Positions 11,684 to 24,800 of a stretch of DNA of 64,000 nt are shown here, one piece after another. This DNA is from Fragum whitleyi. Its lineage: Eukaryota; Mollusca; Bivalvia; Cardiida; Cardiidae. How positions within the stretch are numbered: position 1 is the first letter of the stretch; each line of letters begins with the position of its first letter. The stretch lies in contig OX411543.1 of assembly GCA_948146395.1 (NCBI GenBank), forward strand, positions 37,095,058 through 37,159,057, in the 5' to 3' direction. Both the position numbers and the translations under genes were made by a program. The notes beneath the pieces are model-generated. The model saw only the letters and a list, made by a program, of their open reading frames with translations. It was not told the DNA's origin and made no database searches.

Positions 11684-12877
11684 AACAAGAGAACCATGAT
11701 GGTCCTATATTGCTCACCTGAGTAAGTCACTCATAACTTGTCAACCATGTTATGAATACCAGAATTTGTTCGATGTACATTTAGGGTGCTTTGATTTCGT
11801 CCTACTGCAATTTGATTTTTCTAATTTTTTAAAATTTTCAACTTTTCCCTTACCATGGCAAATACTTTCAACAACTTAAGTAGACCTACACATAAAGAAC
11901 ATCATTGCTAAATTCATTGGCCGTATGGTTAAGGAGGAAAAGAATTTGTTCTAAGAATTTTGGCAATTTATGCCATTTTTCAGCCTTTCCATTACCATGG
12001 AAACAAGGGTTTTTGAAGAAATGAAATTCTTTTCTTTTGTAGATCTTCACCCATAGATCAACCCTGCAAAGTTTCAGCTTGATTGGCCTAGTGGTTTGGG
12101 AGGAGAAGAATTTTTTCTATTATTATCAGCCATTTTTCAGACATTCCATTACTATGGCTACCAGAGTTTTTGATGAAATTAAAGTCTTTTAACAACTTTT
12201 GAAGAGCTTCACCCAAGGATCATCCCTGCAAAGTTTAAGCTTGATTGGCCTTGTGGTTTAGGAGGAGAAGAATTTTGTCTAATATTTTCAGCCAATTTCT
12301 GTCATTTTTCAGACTTTTTGTTTCCACTGAAACTAGAGTTTTTGATGAAATTAAATTCTTTTGACAGCTTTTAAAAAGCTTCACCCAAAGATCATCCCTG
12401 CCAAGTTTCAGCTTGATTGGCCAAGTGGGTTGGGGGAAGAAGACTTTTTTCTAATATTTAGCCTTTTTTGAGACATTCCATTTCCATGGCAACCAGAGAT
12501 TTTGATGAAAATGAATTCTTTTAAAAAAAATGTGGAAGAACATCACCCAAAGTTCATCCCCACAAAGTTTCAGCTTGATTGGGCTAGTGGTTTGGGAGGA
12601 GAAGGATTTTTTCTATTATTATCAGTAATTTTCGGCCATTTTTCAGACATTCTGTTACCATGGCAACCAGTGTTTTTGATGAAATTAAAGTCTTTTAACA
12701 ACTTTTGAAGTGCTTCTCCGAAGGATCATCCCTGCCAAATTTCAGCTTGTTTGGCCTTGTGGTTTAGGAGTAGAAGATGTTTAAAGAAATTGTTGACGGA
12801 CGGACGGACAGACGGATGACAGATGGTGAGTGATCACAATAGCTCACCTTGAGCACTTTGTGCTCAGGTGAGCTAAC
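11684..12877 (+). mobile_element. HINE-like element (AGCTCACCTGAG type), complete
   Basis: Start AACAAGAGAACCATGATGGT with subterminal GCTCACCTGAG. About six monomers of roughly 175 bp with CATCCCTGCAAAGTTTCAGC and GTGGTTTAGGAGGAGAAGAA. A GACGGACGGACGGACAGACG tract at about 12795, then hairpin CTCACCTTGAGCACTTTGTG...AGGTGAGCTAA. Confidence 0.7.
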
Positions 12878-12899
12878 AAAACAAACAATTTGTATCACA

Positions 12900-14420
12900 A
12901 TGATTTGTCAAAAGTTGAAAGAAAGTGGGACCAGCCTGGGTTAAAAGTGGGTTCAAGACCATTTTAAATGGTATTGGGCAACAAAGCCTTGATTCCTGGT
13001 AAGTTGTATTCTTCGCAGCAATACTACCACTACTAACCACCAATTGATGCAAGAAAAAGGGCCAAAAGAAGGTGGCAAAATGTCACAAGATACACACATT
13101 ACAAAGATAAATAACTGAATGATCAAGCTAAGTAGAGTTACAGTTCTTGTGTACTACACTCCCTCATCATGAAAGAAACATAACTGCTAAGTTTCAGGTC
13201 AATCAGACATAAGGGAACAAACTCATCCCCTAGATATAGAAGTTGATGCTGGATGCCACAGGTGATTACATAATTGTCCCCTTTTTTGACAGGCATATAT
13301 AAAGTTGGATGGAGGAGGGAAAATGGGGGTAAGGAGGGGAATTAATGAGATTAAAGATGGATTTTTTAATAAAATTCAACACACTACTTGTATAATATGG
13401 CAGCTTTTTATTAGCATAAATAAAATCACTGGAATAACAACCACATTTTGTTTAAAACAACCTTGTTGTACATTATCATAAGTCTACATTTCTATGTAAG
13501 AATATAATGTTGAAAGCTTACCTTAACACAATCACAGAGATGGTCACAAAAAGGAAGGCTATCTGAAAGCATGAAAAGTGTCAACCCTGATCAGACTGTG
13601 CAAAATGCACAGTCTGATCTGGGTTGAAACTGTTTCACTTTAAACAGTTTTCCTGAATCTATGATGACCTTTATTTGCCATTTTATGTTACTTAGTTTTC
13701 AGTTTTAAAATCTGATTGGCTTGTGTTGCATCCATGCTTTTGCAATATATTTTGCAGCATTACTAGATGATCATTTTACATGTGGAAGATCACATAAGTA
13801 CGAAAGATCGAATGCTGAACAATACATGTAAGAATGAAAAGATTTTGAAACTTGCCTCAAGAAGATAACATAAACATATCAGATTCATTTTACTACTTAA
13901 AACATAAATAACCAGATACAACCCTGCAACACTTATCTTCAAAAAGAGATATATTTTTCTAGTGAAAGAAAAAAAACTATTTTGATAGATGACCTTTACC
14001 TGGTAAGTCACTATAGCCGAAATACAAAAATGTCTTCATTTTCCCCAATGTTTTCAATAGTTTTTAATAGGATTGTGGAGACAGAGTTTACTGAATACCC
14101 AGTAAATTATGTTAACAATGTTTTTTACCCAAAAAGGCAAATATTTTCTTAATCCTACAAACTTAAAATAGTCAACTGTAACCCCTTCCAACTTGGACCA
14201 ACCTCAAACAGTGTTGTCTGGCAATGGGTTAACAGTTGCATTTTTGGTTCAGATCTTTCATCGTAAAAGATAAATGACATTAAACACATTTTATCAAAAT
14301 GACAACTGAAAAAAAAGACAATATGATACAAATTGCTGGATATATTGTCTTTTTTGTCCAAAAAGAGTTGAGCTACACATTCTTTGAAAATATTGTAAAA
14401 TCAAGATACAAAGATTCACA
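12900..14420. other. Intergenic; one hairpin, no gene
   Basis: A strong hairpin AGACTGTGCAAAATGCACAG lies at about 13592-13620, flanked by inverted GTCAACCC / GGGTTGA. A frame near 13790-14011 (- strand) is hydrophobic, AT-driven and unlike any family known to me. Confidence 0.4.
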
Positions 14421-14935
14421 AATGGACTATGATGGTCATATATTGCTCACGTTAGGCTCCTACAAACATTACATAGATAAGATTGGCATGTGTCCATTAT
14501 GATATATACATCCCTAGGTATGAAGTTGGCTCCAGAGGAGATTATTGTTTAACCCTTTATTGTTTAATCCCTGCTTTTTACGTGCCTGTGATTTTATGAT
14601 TGAGAAAACATTGTGAAAAAAGAAGAAATTGCTTCTTACAAGCAATTTCTTCTTTTTCCACACTATTTTCTACCCTACTGATTGGTTATTTTTCAAATTA
14701 AATCCACTTTAAATTTTCGTCTGCAAAACCTTTGAATTTTGACTGGTCTAAAATTTTGTAAAACAGGAAAGGGTTAATAAGGGATCCACACAAAGAATAT
14801 TCCCACCAATTTACATCAAGAACTGCCTATCAAAATAGGAGATGTAACGAGAAATTGTGGAAAATGTATACCAGACCATTCACAAACACAATAGCTCACC
14901 CTGAACACTTTGTGCTCATGTGAGCTAATAAAATG
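14421..14935 (+). mobile_element. Decayed HINE-like element interrupted by a MITE
   Basis: The left edge (ACTATGATGGTCATATATTG CTCACGT) and right edge (CAATAGCTCACCCTGAACAC...GTGAGCTAATAAAA) match the ends of 11684-12877, but the monomers are missing and 14552-14777 is a different element. Confidence 0.5.
14552..14777 (+). mobile_element. About 226-bp MITE (family C)
   Basis: Starts AACCCTTTATTG, ends ACAGGAAAGGGTTAA. The centre is the hairpin AAGAAGAAATTGCTTC...GCAATTTCTTCTT. The opposite-strand copy is 61404-61622; hairpin-only relatives are near 5841-5900, 7046-7085 and 35394-35440. Confidence 0.65.
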
Positions 14936-16689
14936 ATAAACCCTGTATATAATAGATAATAATTATTATGTTGGATAATGTCATTACAAGAAGCTACAAA
15001 GAATATACTGGAAATATATGTAACAGTTTATCAGTTCCGTATATGACAAATATATATTACCAGATGCTTGAAGCATATAAACACTCACACATTTACAAAC
15101 AGGCACTAAATAACCTACAGAATATCAACCAAGAATTTAGTTTGATCTATGAACAAATTTTGAGTAAGTTTACACTTTAATAATATCAATCTGCCCCAAT
15201 CTTGCAAAGAATTTTCAGGTAAAAATTTCTCAAAGAAAATAGATTACACTATAACTTTTTTTAATCTATGTTAGTCCTTTCTTTGATACCTTTCTTTGAT
15301 GCTCTTTTCTTGTAATGACTGCATAGCAAGGAAATGGTATAGCTGATGACACAAACAAAAACATTTTATTTTTGACTTACAAACCAAAAAATGATCCTTC
15401 CTGTTTTCAAAATTTCTGAAAGAGAATTTAGAAGACAATGAAAATTCTATGCAATTTGAAAGAAAAACATTTTAAGGAGTAGCAAATACAATGGAAAAAG
15501 GAGAAAATTGCTAAAATTGCTAGAAAATTGTTACAAGCATTTTTATCTTTATAATAAGACATTTTCTCAAATTTAAATTCTCGGCAATATAAAATAATGG
15601 AACTGAACAGGAAATAGTTACAGCAAAAGTTACAGTACAATTACCTCTGTTTTATTTCTAAATCACAACACTATACAATAACAATAGAACACCATTTAAC
15701 AAACTGGAAGACTTTGTTTTTTTCAATAAGAATACTGCCATCTGATGCTAAAATCTAACAAACTGCAACACAACACATGATATTGTAAATAAAAGTTTTT
15801 CACCTCAAAATTTACAGAATGCATATTATTTAAGTAGTGATTGAATCATAAAAACACTACTTTTGTCTCACTTTTTGGGGTTGGTAACTCACATTTTCCT
15901 AGATGAAAAAAATACTCATTAACAGGGCCAGCAAAATTCAGATATACAGCATTGAAAAATTGCAAAGTTCGTAAATTTACAAACTTTGCTGTTTTCAATG
16001 CTGTATTTCTTCTGTATTCCTTTTTTTTGAAGTGTGCAATACAAGTGTGCAATATTTCTAAGATTGGTTGTACTGTGTATATGGATTGTAATATGTATGA
16101 ATAAAATGGTATAAATGATAAATTTTATTGATCCTGTGAAGGAGTTGGTTTTTCATAATACAATTAAGTTCATTGACCCTAAGTACCTAAATATTCAGAC
16201 AGAAAGATCAAAACAAACAATGTACAACCGGAGAAAACTGCTCCTCAAGGAGCTGTTATCAGAATCTACAATGTTTGGTTGCCTCCAAGCCTCATTTTGA
16301 CGCATTACCATGTTTCATTTCCATTCCCTAAAAATTTTAGAAATAAAATTAGGGTATTCAAAATCTTAATTATAGTCACCTTGACATGCTGGAGAAAAGA
16401 TGGATAGGAAAACTATTCTGAAAATATCTATCCTTTTCCTGCTAAAAAGAGTATAGATGGTATAAGTAAGTATATTTTCAATAAAATATAGTATTGATGA
16501 CACCATTCAACAAGCAAATAAATTTTGAATTAATTCATGTTTGGGAAATTAAAGTATACCCAACAAGATGTGTCATTGCTACCACTACTCCCTCTTTTAG
16601 AAACACTGGTTTGATACACTTTGGAAATCAATAGTAAAACCAATGTTTCAGTGAAAGGTTAAAATTTCCACAAATTTGAAGAATGAGAT
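14936..16689. other. AT-rich intergenic, no gene
   Basis: Several 60-70-codon frames (14968 +, 15428 -, 15846 -, 16115 +) have no recognisable motif, and their composition follows the local AT content. Confidence 0.4.
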
Positions 16690-16840
16690 TGACTGTTTTT
16701 GGTGACCTTGATATTGGTACCTAAAGAAGGGTCTTGTCTCAAGAAATATTCATGTTAAATGAGAAGGATCTTTCACTTTCTATTAGAAAGTTATGGACAA
16801 TGTTGTTAAAGTTTTTGATTATCAAACAGTTTCACAGAAA
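16690..16840 (-). repeat. Single inverted monomer of the 8914-9870 repeat
   Basis: GTACC...AAGGGTCTTGTC, ATGTTAAATGAGAAGGATC and ACTTTCTATTAGAAAG reproduce a monomer in reverse orientation. Confidence 0.45.
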
Positions 16841-17098
16841 ACAGACAGGGCAAAATCAAAATGTGCCAGATAAATCAAGTTTGGGTTAAAAAGATAAAAT
16901 CAAGTGAAGTTCAAGCACTCAAGTATCACCAATACATTTTGAAAGTTCAAAAACAATTACTGTGATATAAAACTGGATAAGTTCCAAATTTCCTTTTAAT
17001 TCTTAGAATTAAATGGCTCATTATTCAATCAATTTACATCTCCCAAAATTGGACCCTGTATTTTACAACTTTATGATTAGTCATGTCTGTAATATATT

Positions 17099-17285
17099 AG
17101 GGCCCCGGATGATAAAACTTATTTCAAACTCAACTGACAATTTTCTCAAATTCAACTTATTCATATTATCTTTTATGTTTATGCATGCTTCATTGTATAA
17201 CAACAGAATTAAAGATTTAATCTCAAGTTGAAATTTGGAAAAAAACTAATTCAAGAATGAGAAAAGTTTTTAAATCTCAGGCCCT
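17099..17285. mobile_element. MITE family D (shortened copy)
   Basis: GGGCCCCGGATGATAAAACTT left and AAAAGTTTTTAAATCTCAGGCCC right. The fuller copies are 34793-35041 and 60371-60613. Confidence 0.5.
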
Positions 17286-17680
17286 GAAAGAGTAAATAGA
17301 TTCTGCATAAAATACTATCAAATTTCAAAGGCTTAGCACAACACTGTCAGAATTGCTTATATAAATAAAAGCATTCATAACTGTGTTGTGCTTTGCCCTC
17401 ATTATTCAACCAAAAAACAACACAACCATGATTATGTATAGATCAGATCATTATTTTGCCCTTGTATAAAAAAAGTCATTCAGCTGTAATGATAACAGAA
17501 ATCATTCATGATAATATATGTAAATGTAAACACAACCAGGAGCTATATACTAAATTTGAACTATCAAACAAAAAGGGGCCATGCAGGAGCTATATCATCT
17601 AAAAGTATTAAAAAAAGATATCCAGAGATGTCATAACAGGAGATATCCCATATTATGGAGCTACACAGTTTTTACAAACT

Positions 17681-17720
17681 CGATGGCTCAGCGCGAAACA
17701 GTTATTACTCCCTACGAATA
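17681..17720. mobile_element. Half copy of palindromic MITE family P2
   Basis: GATGGCTCAGCGCGAAACAG followed by TTATTACTCCCTA; the second arm is lost. Confidence 0.4.
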
Positions 17721-17799
17721 TAAGGGCTGTGTTTTACTACACATCTTACGATCATTTTTTGTGTAAGACAAAAATTAAAGTTACTTCTACAATAGTCAT

Positions 17800-17885
17800 T
17801 ACATATGGAATTCTGCCATGCATTATCTCAATGAAATCGCTTGTAAAGACAATTTCAGTGAGATATTGCAAGGTAGAATCTAGCA
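17800..17885. mobile_element. Foldback MITE family G
   Basis: GAATTCTGCCATGCATTATC TCAATGAAATCG pairs with CAATTTCAGTGAGATATTGC AAGGTAGAATC. Related copies at 34648-34725 and, diverged, about 32260-32330. Confidence 0.5.
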
Positions 17886-18487
17886 ATAGTCAGACTGTGT
17901 GAACTGCATAGGGAACCAGTGTTGAAATGTTTCACTTTCATGGCAATTTTCTGAATTATGAACTATCATTCAATTGTGTAATCTTATTGTCCCAGGTAAA
18001 GATAAGAGGGGTTTTTACCAGTTTTTAGTCCTTTAATGGTCCATTTTTGTGTAATGGGTCAACATATATACATGATAAAAGCACTAATCAATGTGTACAG
18101 TAAAACTAACAACATAAATGTTCTACTCTTGCGCAGTAGTTCAAATGTACTAACAAAAGTAAGTACCTTTAATATACTATAGCATGCAGAATTTAGTAAA
18201 ATACATGAAATTTTAGGCAAATTATTAACCTTTGACTACACAACCCTTCATTTAACATGCTGACAAAAGGTACATGCACTTAACTTGAATTCTGACCAAT
18301 CTAAATCCTCTATTGCCTTGTTATAGGTAAACCTAAGTTGTAATTGAACCACTAGCTCTAACATTTTTACTTGAACTCTAAGTTTCTAGCATATTGCACA
18401 TGAAACAAGCTGAACAAATAGCATTTTGAAATCTACAATATGGGAAAATATCACATCACCATTATTCTAAATGTAGACTTATTATTA

Positions 18488-18555
18488 GGGTTTGGGCAAA
18501 GCTATTGTATGTGCCAATATATACAACACATTGGCACTTAGAATAGTTTTGCTTC
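18488..18555. mobile_element. Palindromic MITE family P1, in the likely 3' UTR of the Rab11-FIP-like gene
   Basis: GCTATTGTATGTGCCAATAT...TTGGCACTTAGAATAG, diverged but foldable. Confidence 0.5.
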
Positions 18556-18569
18556 AATTGTGCCAATGA

Positions 18570-18575
18570 TTTATT
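18570..18575 (-). terminator. Candidate polyadenylation signal AATAAA for the Rab11-FIP-like gene
   Basis: TTTATT on the + strand reads AATAAA on the - strand, 164 nt after the stop codon. It is plausible by position; other AATAAA-like hexamers exist in this AT-rich region. Confidence 0.35.
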
Positions 18576-18738
18576 GGAGATGTTGTTTTTTTTCCCGAAA
18601 ATAAGCATAGTACTTTATCATTGTGTAAATACAGCTAAACTACACAGTAGTTTCATTATGCTGGCACTCAAAAGACAAATTACCAAAACTAGATGCGACA
18701 TAGTTATCAATTTATGAATGTAAACAAGTTGTAATGAG

Positions 18739-18863
18739 TTATAGCACAAATAATTTTGATTTTTCATCATCATCTTGAGCTAATGCCTCTGGACAGTGTT
18801 CCATACACTTGGCTACTAGTTTGTCAATGTAAGCTTTCATCTCAACGTTGTCTTTCTTCAATG
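18739..18863 (-). CDS. Rab11-FIP-like gene, last exon (Rab11-binding domain) with stop
   Basis: This 125-bp exon has acceptor ATTTTCAG and TAA at 18741-18739. It encodes LKKDNVEMKAYIDKLVAKCM, then EHCPEALAQDDDEKSKLFVL. Tyr-Ile-Asp followed by a leucine, then Met-Glu and a proline five to seven residues on, is the FIP-RBD signature (YID.LL.R.ME...P.IL in human FIPs). The protein ends 13 residues after the signature, as class I FIPs do. Confidence 0.88.
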
Positions 18864-21800
18864 CTGAAAATAGATTAAACTTGTAAGTTCTTTATAAACC
18901 AACTACAAACTTAGATTTGGGAAGGAATTTTAATGTGAAATGCAGAATGGCTTTGAAACAACAATGTGTCCCACATTTGCCATGTCTCACTTTTTAAAGG
19001 AAAAAAAACCCCAACCTTTTCTAAACATTATTGCAATTTTTGCCATACAGATATTCATACCTCAACCCTTGTCATGCTGAACCTAAAATATTCCTGATTT
19101 TTTAAGATGCTATAGACAAAGATCAGCCAGCACATATGTCTACTCTTAGTCTTAACCACCTCATTTTCCTTTTTATTCATGAAAAGTTCTTAAGTTGTAT
19201 TTTCACAATAAAATCAATCATAATTAGTCCAAATAGTGTTGTCAGTACTCTGATACTAATGCAATTTTGCTAAAGGTTTATTCAGAATGACAATGGTTGT
19301 TTTTTACATGCAGACCACAAATCATTAGGACATGGATGCATTAAATAAAAGTCCAATACCTTCAATATAAGAAGAGTTCAAATAATTTGAGTGAATCACT
19401 CAATTGAAAAATTTAACCAACCATTTGAGACTAGTTACAATTCTAAGAATAGACAGACAACAATTATCTTGGATGAGATTTAAAATTGTCTGCTTTTTGT
19501 ATAGATGATATTTCATGAAGATATCTTCAATAACAACAGACATATGACCAACATTGAAGTTTGTAATGCCAACAAAAACAACAACGGCAACACAAACGAT
19601 GCCAAGGTGATCAGAATACCTAAGGGTTTCTTTCGAAAATAGCAAAAGCTGATAAATCGTTTAAACATGGTTAAACTGTCAACCTGTATCATTTTCCACT
19701 ATATTGTTTCAAACATTTTTAATATATGAGGGGATGTTCCATGATGGAGGTCAAGCAATGGAACCGGCAATCTGTTAATTACCTTAAAAGCTCCAATAGA
19801 ATTCCGGGATTCTATTAGAATCATAGCATTTCCATTAGAAAGGGATGGGCTTTTATCAGAGGCTAAGCTACATATCAATGGCTCAGTTAGAAGCAGTTGT
19901 AACTGCCTATAAACAGAGAGTTACAACTGTTTTGCGCTGAGCCATAGATATTTGTTGAAAAGTGAAAAAATGTCCAAAAATAAAAATAATCCATACAAAA
20001 TATTATTATCTGATTAAGGAAAAGATGCATAAAACCTCTGTTGAATCTTTAGTGACATTGATTTTATGGGTATGAGGCTTCAATTATTTGCAAAATCACA
20101 TAAAAAATTGTCGATTTAAACCTCTGAAAAGGGTGATGTCTTTTTTTTAGAGCATGGGGCTCCATTAGAAATTTTACAATAATTGATAAGTTTTGTTACA
20201 AAGTTTACAAACCTGCATTCTCTAGCTGAAGTAAAGCTATTTTTTCCATTAACTGTTCTTTGGATACCTCTGTCAAATAAATAAGAAAAGTAAAATTGAG
20301 CCTGTGCTTGACCTTTCCAACTATTCTAAACATGAAAAAGTCACAAACAACTAACAGCCCAGCCAGTAAAAAAGTGTAGTAAGTGTTTTATTGTGGCAGC
20401 TGGAGCACCTAACAATGGATTCCTGGTATTTCTCACACCAGTACTACCATTACATTCTTTCCTAGCCTCCAGCTGCTATCTCAAATAGGTCTAGGATTTT
20501 TGACCCATTGTGAGAGACAAGTAGTCCGAAAGAATGAGTACCTCAGTTGTAGATCAAACCGGGGACCACTAGATTGACAGTCCAACACGCTAACTGTGCT
20601 ATGACAGCGGCTCAAGTGTAATAAGAAGATTCAATGTCTGTCTAAAGACACTTTGAGACTTTATCTCTTTATAAAATGCGCAAAATGATGACTCTGGACA
20701 GACTGTGCAGGTGCACAGGCTGCCCAGTGTCTTTGCTCGGCGCATTTTTAAATTGTTGAAAATATCAGGCACAGGCTCAATTATATAGCCACCAATAAAG
20801 CAATTTAGCTTCTAGGTACTCATCTCTCATTCTCAAATTGGATTGAATTTGTTTATTTGGTCAACAAAATATTTTCTTTAGAAATATGAATGAAATGTAC
20901 AAACATTTAACTCATATCTTCAGGGGTCAGCTCAAAACTATTGTAAGTGATTATATTGTTAAAACTATTACAATACTGTTGTTCTGACAAACCTTTTTTA
21001 TCACAAAAGAATTATAGTATTCCAAGCAACATGCATGCATTGTAAGCAGTCAAAATTTAAACTTGACTTAGTAATTCCTTTCAACAAGAGTGCCATAGTC
21101 ACAAAATACGCCGCCACTTTGCTGCTGTTTCACGAAAATAATTGTAGACACTACTTATTTTGACAGAACCAAATTCAAAATGACCAAGTTTCATTTAAAT
21201 CAAGACAAAAAGTTAGGAGGAGTTGCCTTCACAAGGCTGCAATTTCAATAAGCCCAAGACACTGAGTTTTAAGGGGGCATAATTCAGGGAAATAAATGAG
21301 CCATAAAATCCTTGATCCATGTACATCTACAAATTATGGTGATGACATTGACCAAGTTCCATTTTAATAAAGACAAAAAGTAAGGAGGAGTTGCGTTCAA
21401 AAGGCTGCAATTTCAATAAGCCCCAGATACTACGTTTTAAGGGGGCATAATTTAGGGTAAAATTATTGAGCCATAAAATCCTTACTTCACGCTCATCTAC
21501 TAATTTCGGTTATAACATCCACCAAGTTTCATTTAGATCCAGCTAGAAACTTAGGAAGAGTTGCATTCACAAGGCTGCAATTTCAATAAGCCCCAGAGAC
21601 TAAATTTTTAAGGGGGCATAACTGAGGCAATAAGCCCCAGAGACTAAGTTTTTAAGGGGCATAACTCAGGCAAAAATCAACGAACCATAAAATCCTTTCT
21701 TCATGTACATCTACCAATTGAGGTGATAACATTGACCAAGTTTCAAGAAGATCCAGTCAGAAATTTAGGAGGAGTTGCGTTGACAAGAAAAGTGGACAGA

Positions 21801-24800
21801 CGTACATACGGATGGACGGATGGATGGACGGACAGACAGAGAAGATGACACCAATATACGTCCGCCTCCAGCGGTGTATAAAAACAATATTATTTTGGAG
21901 AAATTTTCATCACTCCTTTGTTTGATTATATCTAATTATGAGAAACAAAGAAACATGTTGGGTTCTTTTTTTCATCAAAAAATCTAAAATCTAATCACAA
22001 TTATGTATAAATCCATTTCAAATATTAAAAGTTTAATAAGGCTGTTGGATTCATACATTGAAAGCAAAAAATATTCACCTCACCTCTGTATAAAACAAAC
22101 AACTTACGTTCTACTGGTGGTTGATTACTGGCCTGGATAATTGTCTCGCTGTTGTTTCGTTGATGTTTTTTCTGATATCTGGTGCCTGGGGTAGGAATCG
22201 GAGTAGAGGTGACTGGGGATTTCTCCAATGACTCTTTGTATGACGACTTGATCCTTGGAATGGTGTTTGAACCAGACTGTAATCAATAAGATGAAAGACA
22301 TATCAGAGCTGTGATGAGATTTTATTTAAGATCATCTTGACTCATATTAAAACAAGTAACAAATTCTATTCCTCAAATAAACAACATATTGTACCTTAAA
22401 AACCAATTTTGGTAACACTGATAACAGAAATACAGCTAAAACATGTTAGATAACAAATTGATTTATTTCTTCATTTTCATTATTTCTTAATACAAATAAA
22501 TTAAGCTTCGTTTCAGGTTGTTTTTTTTAAGTAGATGTATATTGTTCTTAGAAATTATAGTTAATTGTTTCATAAAACAAGAGGCCTGTACTGCTCCACT
22601 CATTTTCATATATCTATCAATGAAAGGCCAAAACAGCGCTCTAGATAAGCTCCGTTTTTCCGTATTTTACGGATGTAAAATTACTGATTACGCATCTTTT
22701 TTGGCAAATCTCCGTAAAAGATACGGACTGTTTTAGACGTGTACGGATATTTTCGGGTACGAACGCGTAAATCAAAGGGAAGATACTCTTGCATAATTTA
22801 AGATCATCATGACTGTTCCCGATATTGACGAGCATCTACGTTACGCGTTCGGACTATCGCCGAAGGTTCCCGATGCTAGTTTCGTAAAACAAGAGGACCA
22901 AGATGGTCCTAGATCGCTCACCTGAGTCTCTATGACCCCTAGGACATCACATTATATAGATAGACAGATGTCAAAAAGAAGATAATTGCCTAAGATCAAA
23001 ACCATGGAACGTTTTCAGCGAAGAGCAAGACAGATATGCCTTTTTGCTCTTTGATTCTATGTGAAAAGGGATGCACCCAGGTGGACCCCAAAAGTGACCC
23101 CAAGGGTCTTGATATGAACAAACTTGGAAGAGGTGCATAAGTTGATGCTACATACCAAAAATGAAAGCAGTGTGCCCTCTGGTTTAGATTAAAGAAGATT
23201 TTAAAAGATTTTCGCTCTTTGATTCTATGTGAAAAGGGTTGCGCCAAGGTGGAGCCCAAATATGATCCTAGGGTCTTGATATGAACAAATTTGATAGAGG
23301 TCCACTAGATGATGCTACATACCAAATATGAAAGCTGTCTGCCTTCTGGTTTCAGAGAAGAAGATTTTTGAAGATTTTCATTTTTTTACCCTTCGTGCTC
23401 ATAAGAGATAAAGGGATGCACCTGTGCAAAGCCCAAATATGACCCAAGGGTCTTGATATGAACAAACTTGGTAGAGGCCCACTAGGTGATGCTACACACC
23501 AAATATTAAAGCTGTCTGCCATCTGGTTACAGAGAAGAAGATTTTTAAACATTTTCGCTCTTTGATTCTATGTAAAAAGGGTTGGGCCCGGCAAAGCCCA
23601 AACATGACCCCAGGGTCTTGATATGAACAAACTTGGTAGAGGTCCACTAGATGATGCTACATACCAAATATGAAAGCTGTCTGCCTTCTGGTTTCAGAGA
23701 AGAAGATTTTTGAAGATTTTCATTTTTTTACCCTTCATGCTCATAAGAGGTTAAGGGATGCACCTGTGCAAAGCCCAACTATGACCCAAGGGTCTTGTTA
23801 TGAACAAACTTGGTAGAGGCCCACTAGGTGATGATACACACCAAATATTTAAGCTGTCTTCCATCTGGTTACAGAGAAGATGATTTTTAAAGATTTTCGC
23901 TCTTTGATTCTATGTAAAAAGGTTGGGCCCGGGCAAAGCCCAATTATGACCCCAGGGTCTTGATATGAACAAACTTGGTAGAGGTCCACTAGATGATGCT
24001 ACATACCAAATATTAAAGCTGTCTGCCTTCTGGTTTCAGAGAAGAAGATTTTTAAAGATTTTCATATTTTCACCCTTTTTTTTAAGGGTAAAGGGAAAGT
24101 TAAGGGTGGATTTCATTTATTTGAACAACTTTGGTAGAGCTTGACCCAAGGAACATCCCTGCCAAATTTCATCAAGATTGGCCACCTGGTTTAGGAGGAG
24201 AAGATGTTTAAAGAAATTGTGGACGACGGACGACGCACGACTCACGACGGACGACGCACGACTGACGACGGACGACGGACATTCTACGATCCCAATAGCT
24301 CACCTTGAGCACTTCGTGCTCAGGTGAGCTAAAAAGTTACTTAGCGTGTTCAACTCTTTCCGTGACAATGGAATGCGGACCGTGGGAAAATAATTTGTAA
24401 ACAGTGCGGTACCCAGCATCGCGGCGCTTATTAGATTTTTAACGCAAATGAGGTGAGACCAGCTGATCTGCTGACCCAATTTTTCGATTCGTGTCACCGC
24501 AAAATTACACTAATTTGTAGACAAACATCAGACATCATGGAAATCTTTTTTCAATACTTTACTCAAAAGAGCTCTCCAAAGTCCAGATCAGATATCAAAT
24601 CGATTTTTAAACGAAATCATAAACTTACTCCATAATTGCGAAAAGTTTTCGTGAATATCCTAGAAGTTCAGACGGTAAACAGAAAGTTCGCTGCAAGCAG
24701 TCTTGTCCCCACGGTTTAAATGTCTGCTTGCACAAAATATATCAATTATCTTAGTAAAAGAAATTATCTTCGTTCAGGAATCTGTGGTTCAGAATTGACT

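Noticed and set aside
14968..15180. 70-codon frame with a tidy amino-acid composition
   Set aside because: Briefly considered as a small gene; AT-rich, no partner exon, no signal or domain, so not supported.
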